From: an uncultured Clostridia bacterium | Lineage (GTDB): Bacteria > Bacillota > Clostridia > Monoglobales > Monoglobaceae | DNA: 64,000 bases | Direction of reading: 5' to 3' | Assembly (NCBI GenBank): GCA_947625905.1 | Contig: CANQQJ010000009.1 | Coordinates: 1 to 64,000, forward strand | Shown here: in pieces, positions 9,280 to 17,426 of the stretch | Layout of the letters: every line of letters begins with the position of its first letter | How positions within the stretch are numbered: position 1 is the first letter of the stretch | The notes under the pieces: generated by a model | The model's input: the letters and a program-made list of their open reading frames with translations, nothing else | What the model was told of the DNA's origin: nothing | Databases searched by the model: none | Program-made: the position numbers and the translations under genes

Positions 9280-9630
9280 TTATCTGTCGTCAAGCCCGAA
9301 GCTTATGCTTATGGCGCGGTTGACGCGCGTCATCAGCCTGTCGTCGAGATGACCGATTTTTTCCTTCAGTCTGCGTTTGTCGATCGTGCGTATCTGCTCG
9401 GCCAGGACCACCGAGTCCTTGGAAAGGCCGTAGCCTCCCGCGTCAAGCTCTATATGGGTGGGCATTTTGGCTTTGTTGAGCTGGGAGGTTATGGCTGTGG
9501 CGATAACGGTGGGGCTGTACTTGTTGCCCACGTCGTTTTGTATGATCAGCACGGGGCGCACTCCGCCCTGCTCAGAGCCCACGACCGGACTCAGGTCCGC
9601 GTAATAGATGTCTCCGCGTTTTACTACCAA
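9280..9630 (-). CDS. MazF/PemK-family endoribonuclease toxin
   Basis: A 116-residue MazF-type protein with the usual N-terminus ([29 protein letters not shown]) and the TAITSQ segment. The family cleaves mRNA at short sequences and is normally neutralised by an antitoxin encoded just upstream. Here the start is TTG: the only in-frame start after an in-frame stop, with GGAG 11 nt upstream. The 122 bp between this start and the end of alr are too short for an 80-residue antitoxin and contain no such frame. In Bacillus the order is alr, antitoxin, toxin; here the antitoxin is missing from that place. Confidence 0.92.
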   Translation of the reverse strand: MVVKRGDIYYADLSPVVGSEQGGVRPVLIIQNDVGNKYSPTVIATAITSQLNKAKMPTHIELDAGGYGLSKDSVVLAEQIRTIDKRRLKEKIGHLDDRLMTRVNRAISISFGLDDR

Positions 9631-9752
9631 ATCAATTCACACTCCGCAAGTTTAGTTTTTCTTAATGCCTTTGGTAGTATTTTATGCCTTAAATCTGTTT
9701 TGGTTCGGACGGCGGAACTTGCGGTAACGAAACGCCGACGCCTATGTACAGA

Positions 9753-10955
9753 TCAAGTTTTTATAGGGCTGTCAAGAAGGTAGTTGTGAACGTCGGTCAC
9801 ACGACCGCCTTTAAGATAGACCCGAGGCACTCTCTTTCCAATGACACAAAGGATCTCATAATTTATTGTTCCCATAATCCCGGCTATCTCCTCAATGGGA
9901 AGCTCGCTTCCCGCGGAGTCTTTGCCGAAGAGTACGGCCTCGTCACCGATACTGATATTATTGACATCACCGGCGTCTATCATACATTGGTCCATGCAAA
10001 TTGTTCCGATCTGGGGGCATTTTTTTCCGCCCGCCAGCACCCCGACCTTTCCCGACAAAAGCCGCGAATACCCGTCGGCGTAACCGATCGACACGGTGGC
10101 CACTTTGGTCGGCTTTTCGGATATAAACCTTCTGCCGTAGCTGACCGACGCGCCCGCTCCAACGGTTTTGACGTTTGTTATCCTCGCCTTGAGCGACATG
10201 GCGGGGCGCAGCTTTAATATGTTTTTGTCCACAAAGCCGCTCGGCATCAGTCCGTATAAAATAATTCCGGGGCGCACCATGTCCATGTGGTACTCGGGGA
10301 AGCGCATCAGACCCGCGCTGTTGCAGCAGTGGCGCAGATTTATTTTCACGCCGAGCTCCTTGAGCTTTTCGCAAAGCTCGGAAAAGCGCTCAAACTGCAG
10401 TTTGGTATATTCGTCGTCATCGTCGTCTGCCACCGAAAAATGCGTGAATATACCGTCTATCTCAAGATTCGGGAGCTTGGATATCCGCACGATCTCCTCG
10501 ATCGCCGCACGCTTCGCGGCCTCATCGCCGCAGTACCTGAAGCCCACTCTGCCCATGCCGGTGTCGATCTTGATATGTATTTTTCCGATCTTGTTAAGGC
10601 GCGCGCCCGCGTCGGACACCGCCTTCGCCATCTCAAAAGTATAGCAGTTCGGCATTATGTCTTTCTCGATAAGCTCCTCGGCGCAGCTTATATCGGTATA
10701 GCCCAATATAAGCACCGGAGTGGTTATCCCGCACTCGCGTATCTGGATCGCCTCGTCGATAAAAGCGACGGCCAGAGCGTCGGCTCCGCTGTCGATCATG
10801 GTCTTGGCCGCCTCAAGATAGCCGTGGCCGTAGCCGTCGGCCTTGACGACCGCCATGATCTTGGTGTTGTCTCCCACGTGACCGCGTATGGCCCTCATGT
10901 TTTCGGATATGGCGTCCAGGTCGATCTCCGCCCAAGCGCGCTTTTCGTGATTCAT
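9753..10955 (-). CDS. alr: Alanine racemase
   Basis: A 400-residue PLP enzyme that makes D-alanine for peptidoglycan. The PLP lysine is in AVVKADGYGHG near the N-terminus, and the C-terminal half carries GASVSYGRRF and VSIGYADGYSR. The start at 10955 (MNHEKRAWAEIDL) has GAGGAG 6 nt upstream; a longer open frame running back into the AcpS-NnrD gene is spurious. It is 26 bp downstream of the fusion gene and co-directional with mazF, an arrangement typical of Firmicutes (acpS, nnrD, alr, toxin). Confidence 0.97.
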   Translation of the reverse strand: MNHEKRAWAEIDLDAISENMRAIRGHVGDNTKIMAVVKADGYGHGYLEAAKTMIDSGADALAVAFIDEAIQIRECGITTPVLILGYTDISCAEELIEKDIMPNCYTFEMAKAVSDAGARLNKIGKIHIKIDTGMGRVGFRYCGDEAAKRAAIEEIVRISKLPNLEIDGIFTHFSVADDDDDEYTKLQFERFSELCEKLKELGVKINLRHCCNSAGLMRFPEYHMDMVRPGIILYGLMPSGFVDKNILKLRPAMSLKARITNVKTVGAGASVSYGRRFISEKPTKVATVSIGYADGYSRLLSGKVGVLAGGKKCPQIGTICMDQCMIDAGDVNNISIGDEAVLFGKDSAGSELPIEEIAGIMGTINYEILCVIGKRVPRVYLKGGRVTDVHNYLLDSPIKT

Positions 10956-10981
10956 AATATACTCCTCTTGATAAGCTGTTG

Positions 10982-12229
10982 TTATTCCGCGTTTGATATC
11001 ATTCTGAGCGCTTTGGGTATGCGCTCGCAAAGGTCTGTCGCCAAAATTCCGCGGTCGCCTATGTCGCAGCGAGCCAGATCGCCCGCCGCTCCGTGGACAA
11101 ACGCGCCCAAAACCGCCGCGTCGAAACTCTCGAGCCCCTGGCCCATCAGGCTGCCTATTATTCCCGAGAGCGCGTCGCCCATGCCGCCGCTCGCCATCGC
11201 CTCGCTGCCCGAGTTGTTGACTCTCAGCTTTCCGCTGGGCGAGGCTATGACCGTGTCCTTGCCTTTTAACACAACCGTCACGCCGTATTCTTTGGCGAAT
11301 TCCGCCGCGACGCCGCTTCGGTCGTTCTGCACCGCCTCGATCGGCTCGCCTGTCAGACGGCTCATCTCGCCGGGGTGGGGCGTTATCACAACGCTGCACG
11401 ACATGCGGTTCTTGTGCTTTCTGAGTATGTCGAGATTTTCCGAGATCACGTTCAGCGCATCGGCGTCAAGCACCATGTCTGTCGAGCCGCCGAGCAGCGA
11501 ATCGATAAGCTTAGGCATATCCGCGTTTCGCGACAGGCCGGGCCCGAAAACGCACACGTCGGCGCGGCTGAGGCAGCTTTTTATCTCGCCCAGAGCGTCG
11601 AGGCTCAGCGTGCCGTCGCTCAGCTCGGGCAGAGGCGCGGTCATCGCCTCGGTCAGTTTTACCGCCGCTATCGGCTGCTGGGACTTGGGCGTGCCGACCG
11701 TCACGAGTCCGCTGCCGCATCTGAGCGCTCCCAGCGCGGCAAGGCAGGGCGCGCCGCTCATTCCGGGGCTTCCGCCCACAATCATGACCTTGCCGCAGTC
11801 GCCCTTGTTCGCCTCGGGCGCCCTGCGCGGCATCAGGCGGGCGTAATAGTCGATCCCCTCGTAAAACGGCAGGCCCGTGCCGGGGATATTCTCGGAGATA
11901 TAAACCGCCGCGACCGCCACCGTATCGGAATGGGATATGCTTACCGAGGCGTTTATTCTCACGCCTCCGAATTTTATGTACGGCATGCCAAGCTCGTCGT
12001 GGCAGATCTCTATATCGGCCATATCAAAGTTCCGCACTCCGGTGCCGAGCGCTTTGGAAAACGCTTCCTTTGCCGCGAAGTGCCCCGCCACCGACTCGTA
12101 AAATTTCTTGGCGGCAGCCTTTGACGTGAAATATTCGGTCTCTCCGTCGGTGAACACGCGGCGAATAAACACTTCAAGGTTCTTCATATCCCTAAAGCGG
12201 GATATTTCGATTACGTCAATTCCTATCAT
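10982..12229 (-). CDS. Fusion of holo-ACP synthase and NAD(P)H-hydrate dehydratase
   Basis: One continuous 415-residue frame joins two enzymes. Residues 1 to about 120 are AcpS, the phosphopantetheinyl transferase that activates ACP (MIGIDVIEISRF, GHFAAKEAFSKALGTG, SVSISHSD). From about residue 135 to the end is NnrD, which repairs hydrated NAD(P)H (VMIVGGSPGMSGA, GPGLSRN, LDADALNVI, ITPHPGEMSRL, SGGMGDALSG). The two genes are often neighbours in Clostridia; here there is no stop between them. The epimerase partner NnrE, commonly fused to NnrD, is not in the window. The linker holds GTGLPFYEG. Both active-site motif sets look intact. Confidence 0.9.
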   Translation of the reverse strand: MIGIDVIEISRFRDMKNLEVFIRRVFTDGETEYFTSKAAAKKFYESVAGHFAAKEAFSKALGTGVRNFDMADIEICHDELGMPYIKFGGVRINASVSISHSDTVAVAAVYISENIPGTGLPFYEGIDYYARLMPRRAPEANKGDCGKVMIVGGSPGMSGAPCLAALGALRCGSGLVTVGTPKSQQPIAAVKLTEAMTAPLPELSDGTLSLDALGEIKSCLSRADVCVFGPGLSRNADMPKLIDSLLGGSTDMVLDADALNVISENLDILRKHKNRMSCSVVITPHPGEMSRLTGEPIEAVQNDRSGVAAEFAKEYGVTVVLKGKDTVIASPSGKLRVNNSGSEAMASGGMGDALSGIIGSLMGQGLESFDAAVLGAFVHGAAGDLARCDIGDRGILATDLCERIPKALRMISNAE

Positions 12230-12258
12230 ATTTCATCTTCCAATCTATAAAATTACGG

Positions 12259-12789
12259 TTATTTTTTCAAAAACACTTTTCTCGGCGCCATCGCCTTGAA
12301 ACACTCGAGGATCTTGTCGCCCGGCTCAAACAGAAGGAGCCGTCCGCTGCCGTTCTCGTTATAGGCCGCGAAGTAAAGGTCTTCCGCGTTCTTGTCGGCG
12401 CAGGCGTATATTTTTTTGAGCCCCGGGTTGTTCATGTAGCGATTGAAGTCGTCGTGGCTCCTGTGCGCCAGGATCTCCATATCGTTTATGTCGAAGTTCG
12501 TTACGCGCTTTCTCCGTCTGGCGTTAATAACCGCGTCAACGTCGAGCTCACCCGACGTGAAGGCGTACTCGTACTCCATATTGGTCGAGGTTATCAGAAG
12601 ATACAGCGCGTAAATAATACCCGCCACGAACAGCAGCATAAACATGCCGACGAACGGCACGGCCGCGCTGAGCGCCGCCAGCGCCGCGATGAGCACCAGC
12701 GCGCCGACTATGCTCAGAACGATCTTCATATAGTCGCCGCTGTCCTTCTTCTTCTTGACCAACTGTTCCGCAAACAGATCCATTTCCAT
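12259..12789 (-). CDS. Small membrane protein, DUF6106-like
   Basis: A 176-residue protein with a short basic N-terminus (LVKKKKDSGDYMK), two adjacent hydrophobic segments (about 23-47 and 49-68) and a soluble C-terminal domain that includes INARRRKRV and ends APRKVFLKK. It resembles an uncharacterised Clostridia family that I would tentatively call DUF6106. It lies between the RCC1-type gene and the AcpS-NnrD gene, 30 bp from the latter, so it is probably co-transcribed with the cell-wall and housekeeping genes. No catalytic motif is visible. Confidence 0.7.
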   Translation of the reverse strand: MEMDLFAEQLVKKKKDSGDYMKIVLSIVGALVLIAALAALSAAVPFVGMFMLLFVAGIIYALYLLITSTNMEYEYAFTSGELDVDAVINARRRKRVTNFDINDMEILAHRSHDDFNRYMNNPGLKKIYACADKNAEDLYFAAYNENGSGRLLLFEPGDKILECFKAMAPRKVFLKK

Positions 12790-12843
12790 AATTCTTCACT
12801 CCTGTTCATTTTAATTAAATATTATGTTGCAGAATTTATATAT

Positions 12844-14511
12844 TTATTCGTTAAACGGTATATTTTCGGGGCCTATGCTGTCGGCGGGCTCCGACATTAT
12901 GTCGAGCTGCTTTTGGCTGTCGCTGCCCACCGCGAGGACAGACTCCCGAGGCGACAGCGACAGACCCAGCGAATGTGAATTGCCGCAGGCGACCGCGATA
13001 ACGCCGTCCCAGAAGCCGAGCGAGCCTTGGTTATCGGAATTGTCGCCCACGGACACGGCTTTGCCGTCCGCGCCGCAGTACACGATATATCCGGAGCCCA
13101 CGGCCGCTGAGACCGCGTCTTTTATCCCTGACGTGTTTTTCTGGCCGTAGCTGTTGTCGCCCAGCACCTTTACGCTGCCGTCGTATTTTATAAGCACCGT
13201 GTTTTTCTCGCCCGTGGCGATACGCAGCACGTTATTTTCACCGCCGACATCGCACTGGCCGTACTCGTTCCAGCCCGCCGCCAGCACCGTGCCGTCGCTT
13301 TTGAGGCCGATAGTGTGATTGCCCGCGGCGGCGACCTGAACTATGTCGTCCCACTCCTGCACATCGCACTGGCCGTAGTTATTGTTGCCTCTCGCCACCA
13401 CGCGGCCGTTGGCCTTGAGGCCTATCGTGTGGCCCTCTCCGGTCGAGACCGCCACAATATCGGTCCAGCCCGAAACGTCGCACTGGCCGTACTCGTTGTC
13501 TCCGCAGGCCGTGAGGTACCCGTCGTATGTCATTCCCACGGTATGGTTGCCGCCCGCTGAGACAGCGATGATCTTTGTCCAGCCGTCAGTGCCGCACTGG
13601 CCGCTGCCGTTGTCGCCCTTTGCCGCCACGGTGCCGTTCTTGCGAACAGCGGCGCTGTGATTGTATCCCGCCGATATCAGCCTTCCGCACGCGCTAAGTA
13701 TGCTTCTCATGTTCGACACGCTGCGCTTGTAATCGCCGCACTCGTGGAAGTATTTCAGGGCCTCGGCGTACCCGCCCACGTTCATGTAAGACAGAGCCGC
13801 GCAGTATTTTATCTCTTTGCCGTCGTTTCCGGAAAAATTGTAGTTTTCGTCAAGCGCCGCGAGCGAGGGCGCGGCCGCGGCATAGTCGCGGTTTATGTAA
13901 AGGTTCATCGCCTGCTTAAAGGCTCCGCTCCGTGCAGAGAAATGTCTCGCCGCCGCGCCGCCGCCGAAGATCAGCGCCGCCGCGCACGCTATAACGGCAG
14001 CGAGCATCACAAGCTTTCGGTTTTCGGACATCAGCTTTTTCCGAGGCTTTTTTTCGGAATTTTTGTCCTTGATCTCCTTCGTCAGTCTCAGGCGCAGCCA
14101 CTCCTCGCCCAGCGCCTCCTCTGACACTATATCGTCCGCCAGGCTCTGGTTCGGGTTGACCCACGAGGTCCCGTCCTCAAACAGCACCTTCGCCACCTCG
14201 ACAAAAACCGACTGCGTGAGCTCGGGCACCTCACTAAGCTGCTCATGCCCGAACAGCGTGCCCGGCCTCGCGTTGACGTTGACGTATGGCAGGTTTTTAA
14301 GCTGCACGCACAGATTCAGGTCCTTGTCGAAGCAGCCCACGTTGAAGTAAGCCGAGCGGACATTGCTGCCGCAGTTGTTGTAAAGCTTGAGCCGCAGCGC
14401 CGTTTTGCCGTCCGCTGCTTTCAGGACCTCGCTGGTGTCAATATATATCGGAGCGTTGCCTCGGTTCTCGTATTCGGTTTTCTTTATGGTTTTATATGCA
14501 GTATCAGTCAT
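12844..14511 (-). CDS. Membrane-anchored RCC1-repeat protein
   Basis: A 555-residue protein. Residues 1 to about 140 form a soluble beta-rich domain. A single membrane segment follows (KLVMLAAVIACAAALIFGGG, about 166-186), then a short helical repeat region (NLYINRDYAAAAPSL, YAEALKYFHECGDY) that looks TPR-like. From about residue 280 to 540 there are six to seven RCC1-type repeats of the form GDNxYGQCDVxxWxDIVAV followed by GxxHTIGLKxDG. These should fold into a seven-bladed propeller, in this topology probably outside the cell. RCC1 propellers bind proteins; no partner can be named. It is the first gene of the operon running to alr and mazF. Confidence 0.85.
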   Translation of the reverse strand: MTDTAYKTIKKTEYENRGNAPIYIDTSEVLKAADGKTALRLKLYNNCGSNVRSAYFNVGCFDKDLNLCVQLKNLPYVNVNARPGTLFGHEQLSEVPELTQSVFVEVAKVLFEDGTSWVNPNQSLADDIVSEEALGEEWLRLRLTKEIKDKNSEKKPRKKLMSENRKLVMLAAVIACAAALIFGGGAAARHFSARSGAFKQAMNLYINRDYAAAAPSLAALDENYNFSGNDGKEIKYCAALSYMNVGGYAEALKYFHECGDYKRSVSNMRSILSACGRLISAGYNHSAAVRKNGTVAAKGDNGSGQCGTDGWTKIIAVSAGGNHTVGMTYDGYLTACGDNEYGQCDVSGWTDIVAVSTGEGHTIGLKANGRVVARGNNNYGQCDVQEWDDIVQVAAAGNHTIGLKSDGTVLAAGWNEYGQCDVGGENNVLRIATGEKNTVLIKYDGSVKVLGDNSYGQKNTSGIKDAVSAAVGSGYIVYCGADGKAVSVGDNSDNQGSLGFWDGVIAVACGNSHSLGLSLSPRESVLAVGSDSQKQLDIMSEPADSIGPENIPFNE

Positions 14512-14612
14512 TCAATCACCTTTGATCAACAAATCTACAGAATAATTATACTACAAAGTCGGACAAAAAACATTACGATTCTGTTAATAGTATAATACAA
14601 AACAAAAACAAT

Positions 14613-14641
14613 TTGACAATACACAATATATTGTGTATTAT
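14613..14641 (+). promoter_or_regulatory. Nitroreductase promoter with a perfect palindrome in the spacer
   Basis: TTGACA (14613-14618) and TATTAT (14636-14641) are 17 bp apart. A 22-bp perfect palindrome (14618-14639) fills the spacer and overlaps both boxes. Its central 16 bases, ACACAATATATTGTGT, match the published NrdR-box consensus (acaCwAtATaTwGtgt, from memory) at every position. A repressor bound here would block the promoter. A second NrdR box at the usual 15 to 16-bp spacing is not seen, so a MarR- or TetR-like repressor is equally possible. Confidence 0.75.
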
Positions 14642-14673
14642 TATAAAAGAGATTTTTCGAAAGGAGCGATATT

Positions 14674-15225
14674 ATGAATGTAATTGACGCGATCAAAGGC
14701 CGCAGAAGCATAAGGAAATTCAAACAGGCGGAGGTTCCGCAAAAGGACATCGAAACGATTATCGACGCCGCGCGTTACGCCGCGAGCGGCGCCAACATGC
14801 AGCCGATCAAGTACGCGGTCATGAGGAACCACAGGGAGGTCTATCCCTGCACCAAATGGGCGGGCTATCTGACCGATTGGGACCCCGCCGAGGACAAGAG
14901 GCCTCTGTGCTACATAGCGATCCTGGGCGATACGGACATAAAAAAGACCTTCGAGCCCGACGCGGGCGCGGCGGTCACCACCATGATGCTCGCGGCGCAC
15001 GAAATGGGGCTCGGCACCTGCTGGCTGGGCGCCATCGACAGAGCGAAGCTCAGGGAAATGCTCGGCACCGAGCACGAGGTGCTGTACCTGCTGGCGGTGG
15101 GCTACCCCGCGCAGGAAAGCCGCGTCGTCGAAGAGACGGACGGAAACATAAAATACTACGAGGACGAAAACGGAGTTATAAACGTCCCCAAACGCCCGAT
15201 GAGCGAGATAGTTATTAGTTCGTAG
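14674..15225 (+). CDS. Nitroreductase-family flavoprotein
   Basis: A 183-residue FMN-dependent oxidoreductase of the nitroreductase fold. The N-terminal GRRSIRKFKQAEVP is the typical FMN-phosphate binding start, followed by ARYAASGANMQP and, near residue 110-120, EMGLGTCWLGAI. Such enzymes reduce quinones, nitro compounds or flavins using NAD(P)H. The start has an AAGGAG site 7 nt upstream and the gene stands alone behind a strong, apparently repressible promoter. Its physiological substrate cannot be told from sequence. Intergenic repeats begin at its stop codon. Confidence 0.9.
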   Translation: MNVIDAIKGRRSIRKFKQAEVPQKDIETIIDAARYAASGANMQPIKYAVMRNHREVYPCTKWAGYLTDWDPAEDKRPLCYIAILGDTDIKKTFEPDAGAAVTTMMLAAHEMGLGTCWLGAIDRAKLREMLGTEHEVLYLLAVGYPAQESRVVEETDGNIKYYEDENGVINVPKRPMSEIVISS

Positions 15226-15545
15226 GGGCGGATAATATCCGCCCGTTTGCCTCCTCCCGGGAGGAGGTGGATTTTCGCCGAAGGCGAAAAGACGGAGGTG
15301 GGAACGTAGGGATTAGTAATTAGCGAATAGGTTCCCCCCTCAGTCGGACGATGCCCGACAGCTCCCCCCGAGGGGGCGCCTATTTTTTGCGTCCTCTACG
15401 GCAAAGGTGCACAAAATGCTGTAGGGGCGGATAATATCCGCCCGTTTGGCCTCCTCCCGGGAGGAGGTGGATTTTCGCCGAAGGCGAAAAGACGGAGGTG
15501 GGAACATAGTGATTAGTAAATAGCGAATAGAAGCGGGCGGCAATA
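15222..15545. repeat. Intergenic repeat cluster with a near-exact internal duplication
   Basis: A unit of about 90 bp occurs twice (15222-15335 and 15420-15530): a GTAGGGGCGGATAATATCC palindrome, a left-half hairpin unit in minus orientation (CCTCCTCCCGGGAGGAGG and TTCGCCGAAGGCGAA) and the GATTAGTAATTAGCGAATAG string. Between the copies lies a right-half hairpin unit in minus orientation (15335-15385). The following 15546-15749 holds no recognisable gene or repeat apart from a possible 20-codon leader frame. Confidence 0.8.
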
Positions 15546-15749
15546 TGCCGCCCGCAGTTTTATATGATCAGGCCCTCAAGAACACAGCTTGAAATAAAAT
15601 TTGTAATAATCGGGAACAAAATCCGTTGTTTTGTCGTCATATAAATAAAGGGAAAAAATCAACGCCCGTGTAAAACGCAAACAGGAGGCGATGCGAGGCA
15701 TATCGGATCTTAAAAACGCGACAGATATTTTTAACGAAAGGATGATTTT

Positions 15750-16388
15750 ATGAAAAAGTTTACTTGCTTAATATTGACACTTGCGCTAACGCTCTGCTCG
15801 CTCGGCGCGTTTGCCGATGATGTATCGGAGCCGGAAACGCCCGGCGAAAGTGTAAATTCCGAGCCGGCGGAGCAAGCCGCGCCCGACAGCGGCGCGGACA
15901 ATGACAAAAATGATGATGAAAGCATGGGCGGCAATTGGGCGCCGGGAAAAATGTTTACCACGGATGATATGGAAGCGCGAGCCAAAGACAACACGCGGGT
16001 CATACGGGGCGAGGATTATGAAGATGTTTATGATTACAACGTGGAATACACCGCGGAGTTTACGGCGAACATAAAAAATTCGCGGACCGCGTCGCAGCTG
16101 TCAGGCGACGGAAATATAACAGCCACATATTACGGGATAAGCGTCAGCTGCAAAGGCAGAGACGGCACGCCCAAGGTCGGCAGGAACACTAAGCTGCTGC
16201 GCCTCAAAGGAAATAAGCTTGAAAGGTGGTACGAAGTGAGCGCGGTCGAGTACCCCGACCTTAAGATCGAGGGCGCGGTGATACACGGCGAATACAACAA
16301 GGTATCAAACGACGCGCAGATATATGAGGGATTCGCGGTGATAAGCGACTTTGACGGCTCAAAATCAAGCCCGCCGACAGATCGATGA
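15750..16388 (+). CDS. Secreted protein of unknown function (5' part, probably frameshifted)
   Basis: A 212-residue product with a Sec signal peptide (MKKFTCLILTLALTLCSLGA, cleavage near FADD), an acidic low-complexity spacer (about 25-60) and a beta-rich domain with FTANIKNS and ITATYYGISVSCKG. It ends in SKSSPPTDR, a poor fit to the preceding sequence. The next frame (16385-16579) continues naturally if one A is restored in the AAAA run at 16361-16364 (reading DGS-KIKPADRSM). A sequencing or assembly error, a real frameshift, or a coupled gene pair with a 4-bp ATGA overlap are all possible. The RBS AAAGGATG precedes the ATG. Confidence 0.65.
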   Translation: MKKFTCLILTLALTLCSLGAFADDVSEPETPGESVNSEPAEQAAPDSGADNDKNDDESMGGNWAPGKMFTTDDMEARAKDNTRVIRGEDYEDVYDYNVEYTAEFTANIKNSRTASQLSGDGNITATYYGISVSCKGRDGTPKVGRNTKLLRLKGNKLERWYEVSAVEYPDLKIEGAVIHGEYNKVSNDAQIYEGFAVISDFDGSKSSPPTDR

Positions 16389-16579
16389 CCAATGTGGGCA
16401 TAACCTACAATTACAGCAGCGACGCGCGGACGTTTTTGAAGTCGCTGACTTTTGAGATCGACGGAATCCGCGCGGAAGTGCCTTACGACGACATAGACTA
16501 TACCGGGAAGTTTATGTCGACCTTCTTCGGAGACGTGTTTGAAAATCCGGATGAGATATTAAGCGAAATGGGGCTGTGA
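16385..16579 (+). CDS. Continuation of the secreted protein in another frame
   Basis: A 64-codon frame (MTNVGITYNYSS through EILSEMGL) overlaps the preceding gene by 4 bp. It has no Shine-Dalgarno site of its own and no signal peptide. Its beta-strand pattern continues the domain of the upstream frame, so I read both as one broken gene; the alternative is a translationally coupled second subunit. Confidence 0.5.
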   Translation: MTNVGITYNYSSDARTFLKSLTFEIDGIRAEVPYDDIDYTGKFMSTFFGDVFENPDEILSEMGL

Positions 16580-16599
16580 AACGAAAAATCAATACATAA

Positions 16600-16760
16600 C
16601 CCCGTAAGGCCAGGCTCGCCCCTTACACCGCTGTCGCGGTCCCCCTCCCCCACTATCGCAGGGGAGGCAGATACTAGGCTCCCCTTTCTTTAGGAGGGGG
16701 AGCTGTCTGCGGAGCAGACTGAGTGGGAGGCCTATTCGCTATTCGCTAATCACTACGTCC
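16600..16760. repeat. Intergenic hairpin repeat unit (plus orientation)
   Basis: The block from 16641 to 16731 (CCCTCCCCCACTATCGCAGG, then a GGCTCCCC..GGGGGAGC hairpin and AGCTGTC..GACTGAG) is nearly identical to the reverse complement of 29256-29346. The flanking GCTATTCGCTAATCACTACG string (16733-16756) is shared too, so a whole unit of about 120 bp is present in inverted orientation 12.5 kb away. Confidence 0.8.
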
Positions 16761-17426
16761 CTATGTTAGTTCCGTAAAATCTTTGATATATATGTCGGCT
16801 TCGGATTTTAGGCGGGGGCGGTCGGAGAGCGAGGCCGCGTCCTCGGCGATGACCACGCTGAGGCCTATTTTTTTCGCTGTCCTCAGCGCCTCGTATATGT
16901 CCTCAAACAGCACCGTATTCTCGGGCTCCGCGCCCATTTGGCGCAGGGTCTCGAGGTATATGTCGGGGCTGGATTTTCCGCTGCCCACATCGTCGGCGAA
17001 AACAAAAACGTCAAAATACTCGAGCATGCCGTTGTTTTTGAGGCACACCTCGGTAAGCTCTCTTGAGTTGGCGGTTGCGACCGCGAGCTTCTTTCCCGAT
17101 TCCCGCGCCGCCTTGACAAACTCCTTCGCGCCCGGCTTTGCCTTTACGTCGTGCGCGTACCCGTCGTAGATCATGGCGAGCCACTCGCTGTAGATATCCT
17201 CGGCGCTAAGATCCAGATCAAACATCTCGCTCACCCGCGCCGAGCTTTGCAGCAGCGACATGCACGCCACGTCGCGCAGCAGATCGGGCGGCGTCTCGTA
17301 GCCGTAGCGCGCCAGAAAGTCGATCAGCAGATTGTCCCAAAGGTGCATCGAATCCACCAGAGTGCCGTCCATGTCGAATATATAATTTTGGATTTTATCA
17401 AAGTCTATTTTTTTGTTAATTATCAT
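16761..17426 (-). CDS. HAD-superfamily phosphatase of the thiamine operon
   Basis: A 221-residue HAD hydrolase with motif I DMDGTLVDS (about 19-27), motif II in VATANS, motif III Lys in GSGKSSPD and motif IV in LFEDIYEALRTA, plus an alpha-helical cap typical of phosphoglucomutase-like HADs. It overlaps thiE by 4 bp and is the last gene of the TPP-riboswitch operon. A substrate in thiamine metabolism, such as thiamine monophosphate or a pyrimidine/thiazole phosphate intermediate, is therefore likely. This is inference from context; HAD family members cannot be assigned substrates from motifs alone. Confidence 0.88.
   Translation of the reverse strand: MIINKKIDFDKIQNYIFDMDGTLVDSMHLWDNLLIDFLARYGYETPPDLLRDVACMSLLQSSARVSEMFDLDLSAEDIYSEWLAMIYDGYAHDVKAKPGAKEFVKAARESGKKLAVATANSRELTEVCLKNNGMLEYFDVFVFADDVGSGKSSPDIYLETLRQMGAEPENTVLFEDIYEALRTAKKIGLSVVIAEDAASLSDRPRLKSEADIYIKDFTELT

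Noticed and set aside
10956-11399. 148-residue N-terminal extension of alanine racemase
   Set aside because: It overlaps the AcpS-NnrD coding sequence, and a good RBS and the true family start are at 10955.
10287-11846. 519-codon plus-strand frame opposite alr and the AcpS-NnrD gene
   Set aside because: It spans two real genes on the other strand and has low-complexity, biased composition typical of antisense frames in GC-rich coding sequence.
13240-13620. Regularly spaced DNA repeats that look CRISPR-like
   Set aside because: They are the coding sequence of RCC1 protein repeats; the repeats are degenerate and the spacers are in frame.
14590-14612. Second NrdR box upstream of the palindrome
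   Set aside because: No sequence at the usual 15 to 16-bp distance matches the consensus.
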